DNA of 64,000 bases from Costus lasius. Lineage: Eukaryota; Streptophyta; Magnoliopsida; Zingiberales; Costaceae. The notes beneath the pieces were generated by a model. The model had not been told where the DNA came from. It did no database searches and was given only the letters and a program-made list of their open reading frames with translations. The position numbers and the translations under genes are program-made. Below, piece by piece: positions 36,750 to 48,629 of this stretch. How positions within the stretch are numbered: the stretch's first letter is position 1; each line of letters begins with the position of its first letter. The stretch is from positions 42,816,507 to 42,880,506 of the forward strand of contig CM050449.1 of assembly GCA_027563935.2 (NCBI GenBank). Reading direction: 5' to 3'.

Positions 36750-38175
36750 TGACGTAGCGGATGTAGGGGTCCTTAGTTCTGTACTCTAAGGGACTAAACC
36801 ATGATGCGGAGAACGCGAGAGGGTCTTGAGACGAGGGAAGCTAGAACGGGCGTGAACGAAGAAACCATGAGAATACTCGATGAGAAATGCGAATAGACGT
36901 TTCTTAAGCAAGACCCAAAGGCAAGGAGGAAGAACGGCTCGAATACTAATGAAACTACTCACCTCATGCGTAGAGCCAATTTTTGCAAGCAAGCGCGCGT
37001 GAACAGAATCTCCACGAGGCTATGAGGGTAGCTGTCTGCAAGACCAAGACACATCACCAAAGGCACAAGAACAGGTTGCAAGGTTGTTTGCAAAGGACCC
37101 GGAGCCCAAGAAGGGTTCTCCGGGTGTTTTGATTGAAAGCAGTAAACAACGGATTACAAGAACGAGGTAACTCTAGGCGAGCTCATCGGAGTTGGAGGAC
37201 CTAGGCCTTCGCGTGGGGGAAGATGACTAATACAACCATGCTGAGCAAAATACACAACCTTCAGCCTCTTTTATAGATCAAGAGGAGAAAGAGATCACAT
37301 GGAAAACACATGGGAGTAGTTGGAGAAGGCAACTCTCTCTAACTATCTAAAAGGGGGTCAAGACGCCTCTAACAAACTAAAAGCATGATACTAACTAACT
37401 TATGCAGGGAATATTAGGAGTTGGCGCCTGGCTTCAAGGGCAAGTTGCGCGCAGGCCGACTCCTTGGGCCGTCGACCGGGCCATCTCGTGTGTCACACCA
37501 TCTCGGAGCAGGCCGCCACGAAGCAGCAAAATTTGCTGATTGTGGGCTAATTCTGGATATTGTTGGCGGTCTCCTAGGCTGTGTTGAGGACCCGATTGTG
37601 ATATCGGTCGGTGTTGGTGTCCGGTGGAGGTCCTCTAGGAAGAGTTGCCATAGGAACGGGCTGGATGGACTTCGTGGATGCAGGTGAAGCCTCGTTGATG
37701 GAGCAGATGGGGCAAGTTGTGGCGGATGAGGGGCTTACCACCCCCACAAAATGGTCTGGAGGGGGGGGGGGGGGTGCGAGGACCATTGCGAGCGTCGAAC
37801 GGGCTGGTAAACGACCTCTTTCTGCATTCTGGGACCGAACACAAGCAGGACGTGTTGGAGAACACGGGCGTGTTCAGCGTCTGAGCTCCTGACTGAGGCG
37901 AGCATGGCGGGACCGTGCTTGGAGGCACGGGCATGAATGGGTGATCTGGAGCATGGCGGCTGCCGCTATCCACAGAAACATCAGTTGCTTTTATGGCGGT
38001 GCCGTAATCTTTTTCACAGGCCATAATTTTGGGCTGAAAAAAAATCCACAGAATGTTGAGTAGCTTTTACGGCGGTGCCGTAATCTTTTTCTAGGGCCGT
38101 ATTTTTCTGCTAGAAATCCATAGAATGTTGAGTAGCAGCCGTAATCTTTTTCACGGGCTATATTCTTTTCTGGCA
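36750..38175 (-). mobile_element. 3' LTR of element J, 5' end missing
   Basis: This matches the inner 1.4 kb of the LTR at 52509-54304 but lacks the first 330 or so bases on the element strand and the polypurine tract; beside it is a run of about 15 G. A TATA box, TATAAAAGAGG, reads on the minus strand at about 37265-37275. A short G tract of the 5' LTR is expanded here to about 14 G near 37759. ACGG modules occupy 37990-38160. Confidence 0.75.
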
Positions 38176-41100
38176 AGTATCCCCGGGGGGGGGGGGGGGA
38201 GAATTCTCCTCCAGAGAATAAAGTGGGTGGTCATCACTGGAGGGGGCGCCGGTGGGAAGAGGCACGTGGTAGGGCAGGAGGTCGGTGACATTGAAGACCA
38301 GGCTGATGAGGGAGTCCTCTGGGTGGTCGAGGACATAGGTGTTAGAGCCAACCCGCCGTAGAACCGTGTAGGGACTGTCGTAGCGCACTTGCAGCTTCCA
38401 ATTGGCCCGAGATCGCAATCGCTCAGGGTGGATTCACACCATGACAAGCTCACCAACCTCAAAATGTTGTGGCCTACAAAACTCGTTGGCCTCTCGCACA
38501 TAACGAGTGTTGCTCAAGAAAATCTGGCGTCGAATCTCATCATGCAAACCTACGATATGAGAAGCAAAGGCGTATGCAGACTCATGGATGGAAGGGGAAG
38601 GGGGAACAATATGCATGTCGATGGGTTTCCTAGGCTGGTGCCCGAGGACGATCTGGAAAGGACTCAACCCTGTAGAGCGGTGGAACGCACTGTTTTACGC
38701 AAACTCGGCGATAGGGAGGTGATTAGCCCAATGGCGTGGGAAGTCACTAGCTAAGCACCGCAAAAGGTTACCCAAGCTATGGTTCATGACCTCTATTTGA
38801 CCGTCCATCTGCGGGTGGTACACAGAGGAAAACTTAAGAGTGGTCCCAAGGAGGGCCCACAAGGACTTCCAGAAATGACCAACGAACCGGGTGTCGCAGT
38901 CAGACACAATAGTGAGAGGAAGCCCATGGAGGCGCACAATCTCACGGACGAAGAGGTGGGCGACGTGGGAGGCATCGGCCGTTTTGGAGAAGCGATCCAC
39001 GACGACAAAGATGGAGTCGTGGCACGATGCCGAGAGGGGAAGTCCATGGACAAAGTCCATGCTGATGTCTAGCCACGGACCTTGAGGGATGGGGAGAGGG
39101 GTGTAAAGCCCGGTGTTGGCAGGATAGGGCTTGGCACGTTGGCACATGCCACAGTGGCGAACAACCTTATCGACATCTTTACGAAGAGTGGGCCAGAAGA
39201 AACGATCTTCGGCCAAAGCGAGGGTCTTGTCACGGCCGTGGTGCCCGGTGGCACCGCCGGTGTGCAGCCCGAGCAAGAGGTGCCCACGGAGAGAGGACCA
39301 GGGAACGCAAAGCCGGTTACCAAACACGAGGTAACCATCATGGAGACGGTAAGGTAGGTCTGGGGGGTCAGCGGCAAGGAGCCAGGCAAAAGTGAGTCCA
39401 ATGTTAGGACAATCAGCGTACTCATCGCGGACATGGTCTAGTGTGGGGATTGACGTGGACAAAACACACAACAAGGAACGGACGTGACTGAGTGTGTTGG
39501 CCACCACGTTCTCCTTTCCCACTTTGTGGGTGATCACAAAGGTGTATTGCTGAAGAAACTCGACCCACTTCACGTGGCGAGGGGCAAGCTTCTTCTGCGC
39601 ATTGAGGAAGGAAAGGGCTTGGTGGTCACTGAATAGAAAGAACTCCTTATGTAGGAGATAATGACGCCACTACCGGAGGGACTGGACGATGGCATAGAAC
39701 TCCTTGTCGTAAGTGGAGTATCGCTGCCGCACCTTGTTCAACTTCTCACTGAAGAAGGCGACGGGGTGGCCCCCCTGACTAAGGGTACCGCCGATGCCGG
39801 TGCCAGAGGCATCGCACACGATCTCAAAGATCTTCGAGAAGTCGGGGAGATGGAGGACGGGGGCTAGGGGAAGCTCCAGGAAAAGGCCTCGTGTTTAGTG
39901 CAGGCCGACATAGGGGAAGCGATAGTGCTAAACCCCTTAATGAAGCAACGGTAGAAGGCTGCGAGGCCGAGAAAACTGCGGACCTCGGTGACAGACTCAG
40001 GTTCCGGCCATAGGCGAATGGCCTCGATTTTTGTGGGGTCAACCATGAGCCCTTGATCCGACATGATGAACCCAAGGAATCGCACCTGGGTCTCAAGGAA
40101 GGAGCACTTCTTGGCATTAAGGAACAAGCGTTCCTTGCATAGGATGTCGAAGGTCAACCGAAGGTGCTCAAGGTGGTCATCGCGAGAATGGCTGTAAATG
40201 AGGATGTCGTCGAAGTAGACGACTAGGAACTTCCCAATATAGGGCCGGAGGGTCAGACTCATGAGACGCATGAACATCGAGGGTGCGTTGGTAAGGCCAA
40301 AGGCCATCACAAGCCACTCGTAGAGGCTGTCCTTCATCTTGAAGGCCGTCTTCCACTCGTGTCCCTCACGGATGCGGACCTGGTGGTAGCCGCTCCGGAG
40401 GTCAAGCTTGCTGAACGAACATGCGCCGGAGATGAGGTCAAGCATGTCGTCCAAGCGCGGGATGGGGAATCGGTACATGACTGTGATGTGATTGATTGCG
40501 CGGCAATCAATGAACATCTGCCACGAACCATCCTTCTTGGGTGTGAGAAGGGCTAGAACGGGGTAGCCCTTGGCGAGGAGGTCATCCACTTGACGTTTGA
40601 GCTCCGTGTGCTCGGTGGGGTTAAGATGGTGATGGGGCAGGTTGGGCAGCTATGCCCTAGGGACAAGGTCGATAACATGGTAAATGTCACGGGCTGGGGG
40701 TAGACCAACGGGGAGATCGACCGGGGAAATGTCAGAGAACTCCTCCAACAAGGCAGTGACCTCCGGCGGCAAAGGGGCTTGCGGAGGCGGGAGAGCGGGG
40801 GAGACCTCGTGAACCATGAGGGCATAGACCACCTTGGTCTCATGGGCTTGATGGATGAGGAAGCTGGGGCGGACCAAGGCTGCCTTAGGTGTAGGTTGGG
40901 TAGGCGGTGATGGGGTAATAAGACCCTTGGATGTGGAGGCCCGCAACTCCTTGGGCGGACCCGAGGTCAAACAGATCTTACGTCCCCCATGTTGGAAGAC
41001 GTAAGTGTTGGAACGACCATAGTGTATCACATCGCGGTCATAGAGCCAAGGCCGACCGAGGAGGACATGGGTGACGCCATGGACGTAACATCGCACCACA

Positions 41101-41211
41101 CCTTCTCGGTATAGTCACTGAAATAGATGGGAACCTGGCAGTGGTGGGTGATGGGAAGGCTAGACGCATCGACCCATGCAATCGAGTAGGGCCGAGGGTG
41201 CGGCTTGAGTG
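38176..41211 (-). pseudogene. pol: Gypsy element J pol
   Basis: On the minus strand the order is the end of protease (LLGRPWLYDR, about 41050), reverse transcriptase ([24 protein letters not shown], about 39900-40590), RNase H ([12 protein letters not shown], about 39480-39860), the integrase zinc domain (GHHGRDKTL, CGMCQRAK), the integrase core (SMDF, SDCDTRF, DGQIEVMN) and a carboxy-terminal SPYTVLRRVGSNTYVLD-type domain (about 38350). Breaks include a frameshift in protease near 41090, TAG in RNase H at 39670-39672 and TAA in integrase at 38695-38697. The 3' end runs into a G-tract and the truncated LTR. The lineage may be a chromovirus; I did not resolve it. Confidence 0.85.
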
Positions 41212-41216
41212 GGAGG

Positions 41217-42906
41217 TGAAAGTCCCTAGATAAGGGGGGCGAAACCCAAGTGAGGCGCATATTAAGGGAGAACGCAGCGGAGAGGGTTTCTTAGGATCTT
41301 TCATGTTATATGATTAACAAAACCGATTGCATAGATGAGATAGAACCATACCATAGCCATTTCTAGATGGCGCCTTGGAAGCAGAGAGTGATGCCGCTCT
41401 CCTCCTGAAGATGCGCACACAAGATGAAAGATGTGCCTACTCCTTGATGCTCCTTGTGCTAGCAAGGCGTCAAGGTGTTCTTCTCGAATGGAAGGGAAGG
41501 AGATCTTCTTTGCTTGGCGATTTTCTTCCTCCTTCTTTTCGTCAACCTCTCTCTCGAATGCAAAACCCCGAGAGATAGATGCTCAAGAGCGAGAGATGAG
41601 CGTCAAACGACAAGAGAGAAAGGCGTGAATCGTGAGTTGTGGTCACGTAGGGAAGTGCTATCTAAAAATAGCATGCCACTTCACCACTTGCGGTCATGGG
41701 TTTTCCCCAATCGCAACTCACTTCACCCTTGAACCATGCGCTCATCCATGAGCCGGTTCATGTTGGTTCGGTCCAAAAACCAAATAAGCCAAGCGACAAG
41801 GCTTAGATCAAATTAAACCCTAAGGCTCCAGATCTAACCGTCGATCTCTTTGATGCTCCTGATCTGATCAATCTAGCATCCATTCTCTCGATCAAAGCTT
41901 ACCGATCTAATGCCCTAATCAATCAAACATGATCAGACCAGATCTCACTTACGATCAGAGATTAAATCCCTTTAAACTGAACCCAAACAATTCAGTCCAC
42001 ACGATCTAACTTAAGTAAGCCATATCATCAAATTGTGCGACCCTGAGGGTTTTCTTTAAATGTCAGTAACGATAATTCTCATTATCACGATCAGTGAGGG
42101 GTATCTAGCAACACATCACTGTCTCCCGATATAAAGAAAAGAGTCTTCCAAGACTACACCCAAAATACAGCACAAGTGTGAATCAACTCACAAAGCATAC
42201 ATATTTCCTTTGCCACTGGATGTTCTTATTGGACAAGCCTGTCAAGCTTGTAACTCCAATATGATGAGCATGATTAGATCAGATGAACACCGTCACCTGG
42301 GTATGGCCATACACTCTCTCAATCATCTCATCCAGGGGGCCCCTTTTGAACATCACACTCCTTAAACATGGAGACGGCAATCCTATGTCTATCACTAGTG
42401 CCCTAACCTGATTCAAGCTCACCATCCAAGATAGTCTATAACCATTATGTTTCAAATGATATTGAACTACCTCAAAATAATGACAATCATCATTCAGAAA
42501 ACACAAGCGATCTCAAGTCAGAGGAAATGTGCCACTTGTCATATTCAAGGAATATTCACATTGTGACAAACAATTGAACATCCTAGTAGGGTCTGTCCAG
42601 TACATCCAATGTACCCATGAATCTACATCTTATTCCATGCTCGAAGCATCCTATAAGATTAGAACACATATTAGTCTCAACCATATCAAGGCTGTCTCAT
42701 GTTCACCAAGATATCTCGACTAAGGACGTAACTGCTTGTCAGCCCAGCTGAACAGCTTTGAGACATTATTCAGAAGAACATATATTGCAGCAGACAATGT
42801 AAACAACTGAATAATAACCATGCCTTTATAAACATAACAGTTTATTACATGATACTGATACATTCCCATAGGCCTCAAACATTAGCCTTAAGGGCATACC
42901 CCAACA
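41217..42906 (-). mobile_element. 3' LTR of copy E
   Basis: It starts TGTTGGGG at 42906 and ends GACTTTCA at 41217 on the element strand, 1690 bp, with the polypurine tract upstream at 42907-42923. Confidence 0.94.
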
Positions 42907-42926
42907 ATCTCCCACTTGCACTTAAT

Positions 42927-45900
42927 CTAATGGTTGAGAAATCTCAAACCCATATTATTACAGTGCTTCTCATGCTTCTGCTGCGCCAGAGGCTTGGTAA
43001 GCGGGTCTGCCAGATTGTCATCTGTATGAACCTTGCAGATTTTGATCTCGCCACGATCTATGATCTCCCTGATCAAATGAAACCGTCTCTGTATGTGCTT
43101 GGACTTCTGGTGCGACCGTGGTTCCTTTGTTTGTGCGATTGCTCCAGTGTTATCACAGAAGATAACCAAAGGATCTGCACTCGAAGGAACAACACCAAGT
43201 TCTCTCACGAACTTACGAATCCACACTGCCTCCTTGGATGCTTCCGAGGCTGCAACATACTCGGCTTCTGTTGTGGAATCAGCAACAGTTGACTGTTTGA
43301 AACTCTTCCACACCACTGCTCCTCCATTCAAGCTAAAAACATAGCCTGATTGCGATCGGAAATCATCCTGGTCAGACTGGAACGAAGCGTCAGTATATCC
43401 CTCTATACTGAGTTCTTCCTGACCACCATATATCAAGAACATATCTTTGGTCCTCCGCAGATATTTTAGGATGTTCTTGACTGCAATCCAGTGCGCCAAA
43501 CCTGGATTACTTTGAAAACGACTGGTCACGCTTAACCCGTAAGCGACGTCTGGGCGAGTACACAACATCGCATACATAATGGAACCAATAGCCGAAGCAT
43601 AAGGCGTATTGTCCATTTCATCTTTCTCAGTCTGTGTTTGTGGACACTGACTCTTTGAAAGATTCAGACCATGTCTGACTGGAAGATATCCTCGTTTAGA
43701 ATTCTCTAAATGAAATCTCTCCAGGACTTTATCGATGTAAGTACTCTGGCACAGCCCGAGAAGCCTCTTAGATCTATCCCTGTAGATCTTCACACCTAAC
43801 ACATAGGCTGCTTCTCCTAAATCTTTCATCTGGAAACATTTCCTCAGCCATGCCTTCACAGCATGCATTTCAGGAATGTCATTTCCAATGATCAAGATGT
43901 CATCGACGTAGAGGACTAGGAAAGTAATCACGCTCCCACTAAACCTCTTATATACACACGGGTCATCCTCGTTCTTGATGAAACCAAATTCGGTGACTGA
44001 TTCATCAAAACGAATATTCCAGCTTCTTGATGCTTGCTTAAGTCCATAAATGGACTTCTTTAACTTGCATATCTTATGACGATCTGCTGGATTAGTGAAA
44101 CCTTCCGGTTGTGTCATGTACACATCCTCATCCAGATTTCCATTCAGGAAAGCTGTTTTCACATCCATCTGCCAGATCTCATAATCATAGTATGCAGCTA
44201 TCGCGAAAAGAATCCGAATAGACTTAAACATGGCTACAGGTGAGAAAGTTTCATCATAATCTATCCCGTAGATTTGTTTGAAACCTTTCGCAACTAGCCT
44301 GCCTTTATAGGTAACCACGTTACCATCCATGTCAATCTTCTTCTTGAAGATCCATTTACAGCCTATAGGGATAACTCCCGGAGGCGGATCAACCAAATCC
44401 CAAACTTGGTTATCTGACATGGAGTCCATCTCGGCGCGCATAGCTTCAAGCCATCTCGCTGACTCCGGTCCACTGACCGCATCTGCATAAGCGAGGGGTT
44501 CATCATTATCAATGATGTAGACTCCGTCATAGCGCTCAGGCTGTCGACGAATCCTTCCCGATCTTCGCAGTTCCCGTGATATCTGAGCCTCAGGTTGTTC
44601 AATAACCTGTTCTACCGGCTCAGGCTCATCCAACTGTGCTTGGTCACTTTGTCCTTCCTCTGGATTCTCATCCAGGTTTATTTCTCTCCCACTTGCCTCT
44701 TGCAGAAGAAACTCCTTCTCAAGAAATATGGCCGTCCGAGCAACAAAAACCTTGTTCTCATTGGGATCATAGAAATAATAACCCTTAGTTTCCTTAGGGT
44801 AACCGACAAAGATACATTTGTCAGATCTGCTCTCTAGTTTCCCAGAGGCGAGCTTTTTGACATAAGCCTCGCAGCCCCAGATCCTGATAAATGTCAAGCT
44901 CGGCTGTTTTCCATACCATAACTCATATGGAGTTTTAGAAACTGCCTTGGATGGCACTCGGTTTAGTACCTTTGCAGCTGTTTCCAGTGCAAAACCCCAA
45001 AAGGAGTATGGAAGAGTAGCCTGACTCATCATAGAACGAACCATATCAAGTAACGTTCTATTTCTCCTCTCGGACACACCATTCCATTGCGGTGTTCCTG
45101 GCGGAGTGAGCTGTGAGATGATCCCACACTCCTTCAAATAGTCAGTAAACGCATGACTTAGGTATTCTCCACCTCGATCTGAGCGAAGTGCCTTGATATT
45201 TCGGCCTAACTGATTTTGTACTTCATTCTTGAACTCTTTGAACTTGTCAAAAGATTCACTCTTATGTCTCATCAGATAGACATAACCATATCTACTGAAA
45301 TCATCAGTAAAGGTAATGAAGTACTGATAGCCACCTCTGGCATGTTTACTAAATGGCCCACACACATCACTGTGTATTAGGTCAAGTAAACCTAAAGCCC
45401 TTTGACCTTTATGAGGAAAAGGTGACTTCGTCATTTTACCCATTAAACAAGCCTTGCATGTATCAATCTCCTTATAGGAGAATGATCCCAGCAGTCCATT
45501 ATCATGCAACCGCTTAATGCGTTTCTCGTTTATATGGCCTAAACGACTATGCCATAGCAAGGTGCTGTCATCAGCATACTTGGCTTTCTTAATATCAATT
45601 TGCTGTATCGAACATTCCATGTCCAACATGAATAACCCATTGCTAATTGAACCAGTTGCATAAACAATATTATCTAAAGACAAAATACACTTTGAAATAT
45701 TGCATTCAAAGGAAAATCCCTTCCTGACAAGAGCAGGAATGGAGATAATATTTTTAGTAATACTGGGAACAAAGTAACAATTGTTTAGTTCCAATACAAG
45801 TCCAGATGGTAAAGAAATGAAGTAGTCTCCTACAGCAACAGCAGCAACCCGTGCCCCGTTTCCAACGCGTAGGTCCACCTCATGCTGTCCCACCTGTCTT

Positions 45901-46808
45901 CTTCTCTTGAGTTCCTGTACATTTGAACAAATGTGAACTCCACATGCAGTGTCCAACACCCATGATATAGAAGAAGAAAACATGACCTCAGTCACGAATA
46001 TACCTGAGCCAGAAGCGAAGCTTCCCCTCTTATCTCCTTGGAGCGCTTTACAGTCCTTTTTCCAGTGACCCAGCTGGCCACAGTGGAAACATCTGTATTC
46101 CTTGGACCGCTTGACCTTTTGCTTCAGAGCCTTGCTGTAGCTGTTGACAGGGGTCTTGCCCTTCTTCCCCTTCTTCTTGTTCCTTGAAGGAACCATTAAG
46201 ACAGAGGTCGAAGGCTTTCCCTTCAGAGTCTCCTCAGTAGTGAGGAGCATATTCAGCAGCTCTGCCGGAGTACAATCGATTTTGTTCATATTAAAATTAA
46301 TAATGAACGCGTCGAATGAAGGCGGGAGAGACTGCAGAATAATATCCACAGCAAGCTCCTGGTTGATGGTGTGCCCCAGTTTCTCCAGAGGTTCCTTGTG
46401 CCCAATCATCTTGAGCACGTGAGCTCCCACTGGGCTCCCTTCAGCCAGTTTGCTCTGAAAGAAGAGCTTCGTCAAATTGTAGCGCTCTGTCCTCGCCTGT
46501 GCAGCATACAGCATCTTGAGGTTCGCAATCATGTCTATAGCAGACATATCCTCATGCTGACGCTGCAGCGGTGGCGTCATAGACGCTAGCATCAGGCAAG
46601 CGACATCAATGCTATCATTGACGTGCTTTTCATAGGCTTCCCGAACCGCCCTTGCGGCGTATGGAGCGGGCTGCGGCGGTATCGCCGTCTCGAGGACATA
46701 CAGTTTCCTCTCTGCCTTAAGAACGATCTTAAGGTGTCCAAACCAGTCAGAGAAGTTCGGCCCACCAAACTTCTCCCTTTCCAGTAGGGATCGCACATTG
46801 AAGTTCAT
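42927..46808 (-). CDS. gag-pol: Copia Gag-Pol polyprotein, intact (copy E)
   Basis: A single 1293-residue frame starts at MNFNVRSLLEREKF; copies B and D have three extra codons (MNT). Gag spans about residues 1-280, with a lysine-rich stretch (210-235) and a CCHC knuckle at Cys240, Cys243, His248 and Cys253. The protease motif is Asp286-Thr-Ala, not Asp-Ser/Thr-Gly. Integrase has His420, His425, Cys451, Cys454 and the D,D35E triad Asp481, Asp544, Glu580. Reverse transcriptase has Asp882 and YVDD at 967-970. RNase H has Asp1140, Glu1181 or Glu1183, and Asp1219. In such elements the polyprotein is cut into a capsid and the enzymes that copy and integrate the RNA. No separate Gag stop is present. 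Expression is not shown by sequence. Confidence 0.96.
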   Translation of the reverse strand: MNFNVRSLLEREKFGGPNFSDWFGHLKIVLKAERKLYVLETAIPPQPAPYAARAVREAYEKHVNDSIDVACLMLASMTPPLQRQHEDMSAIDMIANLKMLYAAQARTERYNLTKLFFQSKLAEGSPVGAHVLKMIGHKEPLEKLGHTINQELAVDIILQSLPPSFDAFIINFNMNKIDCTPAELLNMLLTTEETLKGKPSTSVLMVPSRNKKKGKKGKTPVNSYSKALKQKVKRSKEYRCFHCGQLGHWKKDCKALQGDKRGSFASGSGIFVTEVMFSSSISWVLDTACGVHICSNVQELKRRRQVGQHEVDLRVGNGARVAAVAVGDYFISLPSGLVLELNNCYFVPSITKNIISIPALVRKGFSFECNISKCILSLDNIVYATGSISNGLFMLDMECSIQQIDIKKAKYADDSTLLWHSRLGHINEKRIKRLHDNGLLGSFSYKEIDTCKACLMGKMTKSPFPHKGQRALGLLDLIHSDVCGPFSKHARGGYQYFITFTDDFSRYGYVYLMRHKSESFDKFKEFKNEVQNQLGRNIKALRSDRGGEYLSHAFTDYLKECGIISQLTPPGTPQWNGVSERRNRTLLDMVRSMMSQATLPYSFWGFALETAAKVLNRVPSKAVSKTPYELWYGKQPSLTFIRIWGCEAYVKKLASGKLESRSDKCIFVGYPKETKGYYFYDPNENKVFVARTAIFLEKEFLLQEASGREINLDENPEEGQSDQAQLDEPEPVEQVIEQPEAQISRELRRSGRIRRQPERYDGVYIIDNDEPLAYADAVSGPESARWLEAMRAEMDSMSDNQVWDLVDPPPGVIPIGCKWIFKKKIDMDGNVVTYKGRLVAKGFKQIYGIDYDETFSPVAMFKSIRILFAIAAYYDYEIWQMDVKTAFLNGNLDEDVYMTQPEGFTNPADRHKICKLKKSIYGLKQASRSWNIRFDESVTEFGFIKNEDDPCVYKRFSGSVITFLVLYVDDILIIGNDIPEMHAVKAWLRKCFQMKDLGEAAYVLGVKIYRDRSKRLLGLCQSTYIDKVLERFHLENSKRGYLPVRHGLNLSKSQCPQTQTEKDEMDNTPYASAIGSIMYAMLCTRPDVAYGLSVTSRFQSNPGLAHWIAVKNILKYLRRTKDMFLIYGGQEELSIEGYTDASFQSDQDDFRSQSGYVFSLNGGAVVWKSFKQSTVADSTTEAEYVAASEASKEAVWIRKFVRELGVVPSSADPLVIFCDNTGAIAQTKEPRSHQKSKHIQRRFHLIREIIDRGEIKICKVHTDDNLADPLTKPLAQQKHEKHCNNMGLRFLNH

Positions 46809-48615
46809 GGTGTTCGTTGCTGCAGGTATCTACAACAATGCAAGAACAGCAAGGTCAGTATCAATGTTTAAGAATCAATCAGGACTTAAGAAAGATTCTT
46901 TTTCTCACTATTTTATCTGGCTGAAAAAATCCAGCAAAACAGCCCGAAAGAGTAGTACTCTTTTAGTGAGATGGGATCCGGATTTCATACTTGGTCTCCG
47001 CGTCCCGCTCAGGCGAGATAAGATGCACAGAGAGTACAAGCACTAATTTCCGGTAGGCATTCCCTGCCGATCGCCAACCCGTGCGATTCCCCTTCATCTG
47101 GGCAATCCAGCAGACTGTGCCAACTGAGTTGGTACAACACAGTCTCTGACCCCACAGATGGCTGCCTCCATGTGCTACCATATGCACCACATATGTAGCC
47201 TACACGGTCAAGCTGACCCAACCTACTCCCTGGACCACCATGTGCTATGCTGAGCAACGAGAAGGGATAAATCCCTACTCTGTAACACACAGGTGTAATC
47301 CCACACCCTCTGAAGATAGATGGACGTGCCCACTGAGTGGGTACAACACGGCTCCAACGATAATCAGAACAGTGAGGTTTCGCGTCAGAAGGCTTACGAG
47401 CTTGATATTAAGCGTTGGATTTTCACGGTCTTTTATCTTCTTCACTATCATGCAATTCCTATGGTGATAGCAGAAGATAAACTTAATCATGCAATTCTAA
47501 TATTTAAACAATAAATAAAAGAAAGCATGAATCTTATGTGGTAAAAGCCCATAGCCCTAGTGAGACCTTAACCTAACTTAAGTCTTCACTTGCTCTTCAT
47601 GGGTCTTTTGCTGCTCATCTGGCCCAAACCAGGGCCCAAGCGCCAATTGCAGCTTTGGTGCGCCCACCAGGGAAATGCGCCAGGTCCTAGGGTCGAACCC
47701 TAGACCTCCCTCCTGGTCCAGCCACAGCTGCATGCGCCTCTGCCAAGTGTGCTTTGTGCTCATGTCTATTTAAATTACAAATTTAACTATCTAGACAAGA
47801 TTGACACGCAGGTCAATTACATTTTATAAATTAAAGCGATGTGATGCGCAGATCACAATAATTAATTTACACTTTTAAATCCCAGGCACGCAGGCCCCAG
47901 CACAGCACACAATTAATATGGGCAGCCCACATAAGACTAAATAGACAAACATATGCATCCAATCAGCAATCATGTGATCCATAAAAATTAAAATTTTCAA
48001 AAAAACCCCATGGGATCAATTTTAATTTCCTTATTTGCCCTTCAACCTTACAACGGTCCATTACCAGGGATCCACTCATCCAACCTAGTCAGATCCACTG
48101 CCCTAGCATGCACCAAGTCCTAACTGACTTGAGTCGACCATAAGGTCAACCATGCATGCGCCAGGGCTGAACAACCACAATGAGGTCTGGCAAGCGGGTG
48201 TGACCCCGGGCCTAACTCATGTGTGTTCATCTGTTGTCTCAATCAGACATCGCTACACACCTGTCTGCAGTCGACCTATAGCCACCACAGGCTTGCGCCA
48301 AGGTGCTATCTGGTCGACCCATTCAGGCTGTCAGATAGTCTGAGCAGACTGTTTGGATCTAACCTAGGGGGTGACTTCAACCCTAATAACCCGTCTAAGG
48401 GTTTATAGCAGGGCCTCAGATCTATAGTGAGTCGCGCATGTTATCATCGTTTTGTAAAAACAACAACAAAAATAATGCGCCATCTTACATGCGCCAAGAT
48501 GAAAAACACAAGTATCGTTCATGACAACTAAACATGTATATGCGCATGTCATAAAGATCTGCAACATGAATCACAAAAATGGCTCAAGCAATCATAAAAC
48601 ATGTGTTAACCTATG
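46809..48615 (-). other. Untranslated leader of copy E
   Basis: This is homologous to the leaders of copies B, C and D and has no supported coding frame. The CTGCGN-loop hairpins lie at 47800-47817, 47841-47856 and 47885-47896, and the paralogous hairpins at 47117-47140 and 47326-47349. Just before gag the element strand has a pyrimidine tract ending TTGTAG. Confidence 0.75.
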
Positions 48616-48627
48616 GCTCTGATACCA
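48616..48627 (-). other. Initiator tRNA-Met primer-binding site, copy E
   Basis: The minus strand reads TGGTATCAGAGC, two bases downstream of the 5' LTR end at 48630. Confidence 0.93.
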
Positions 48628-48629
48628 AT

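Noticed and set aside
37421..38024. Overlapping open frames on both strands in the J LTR
   Set aside because: GC-rich LTR sequence and a G run create fortuitous frames; none matches a known domain.
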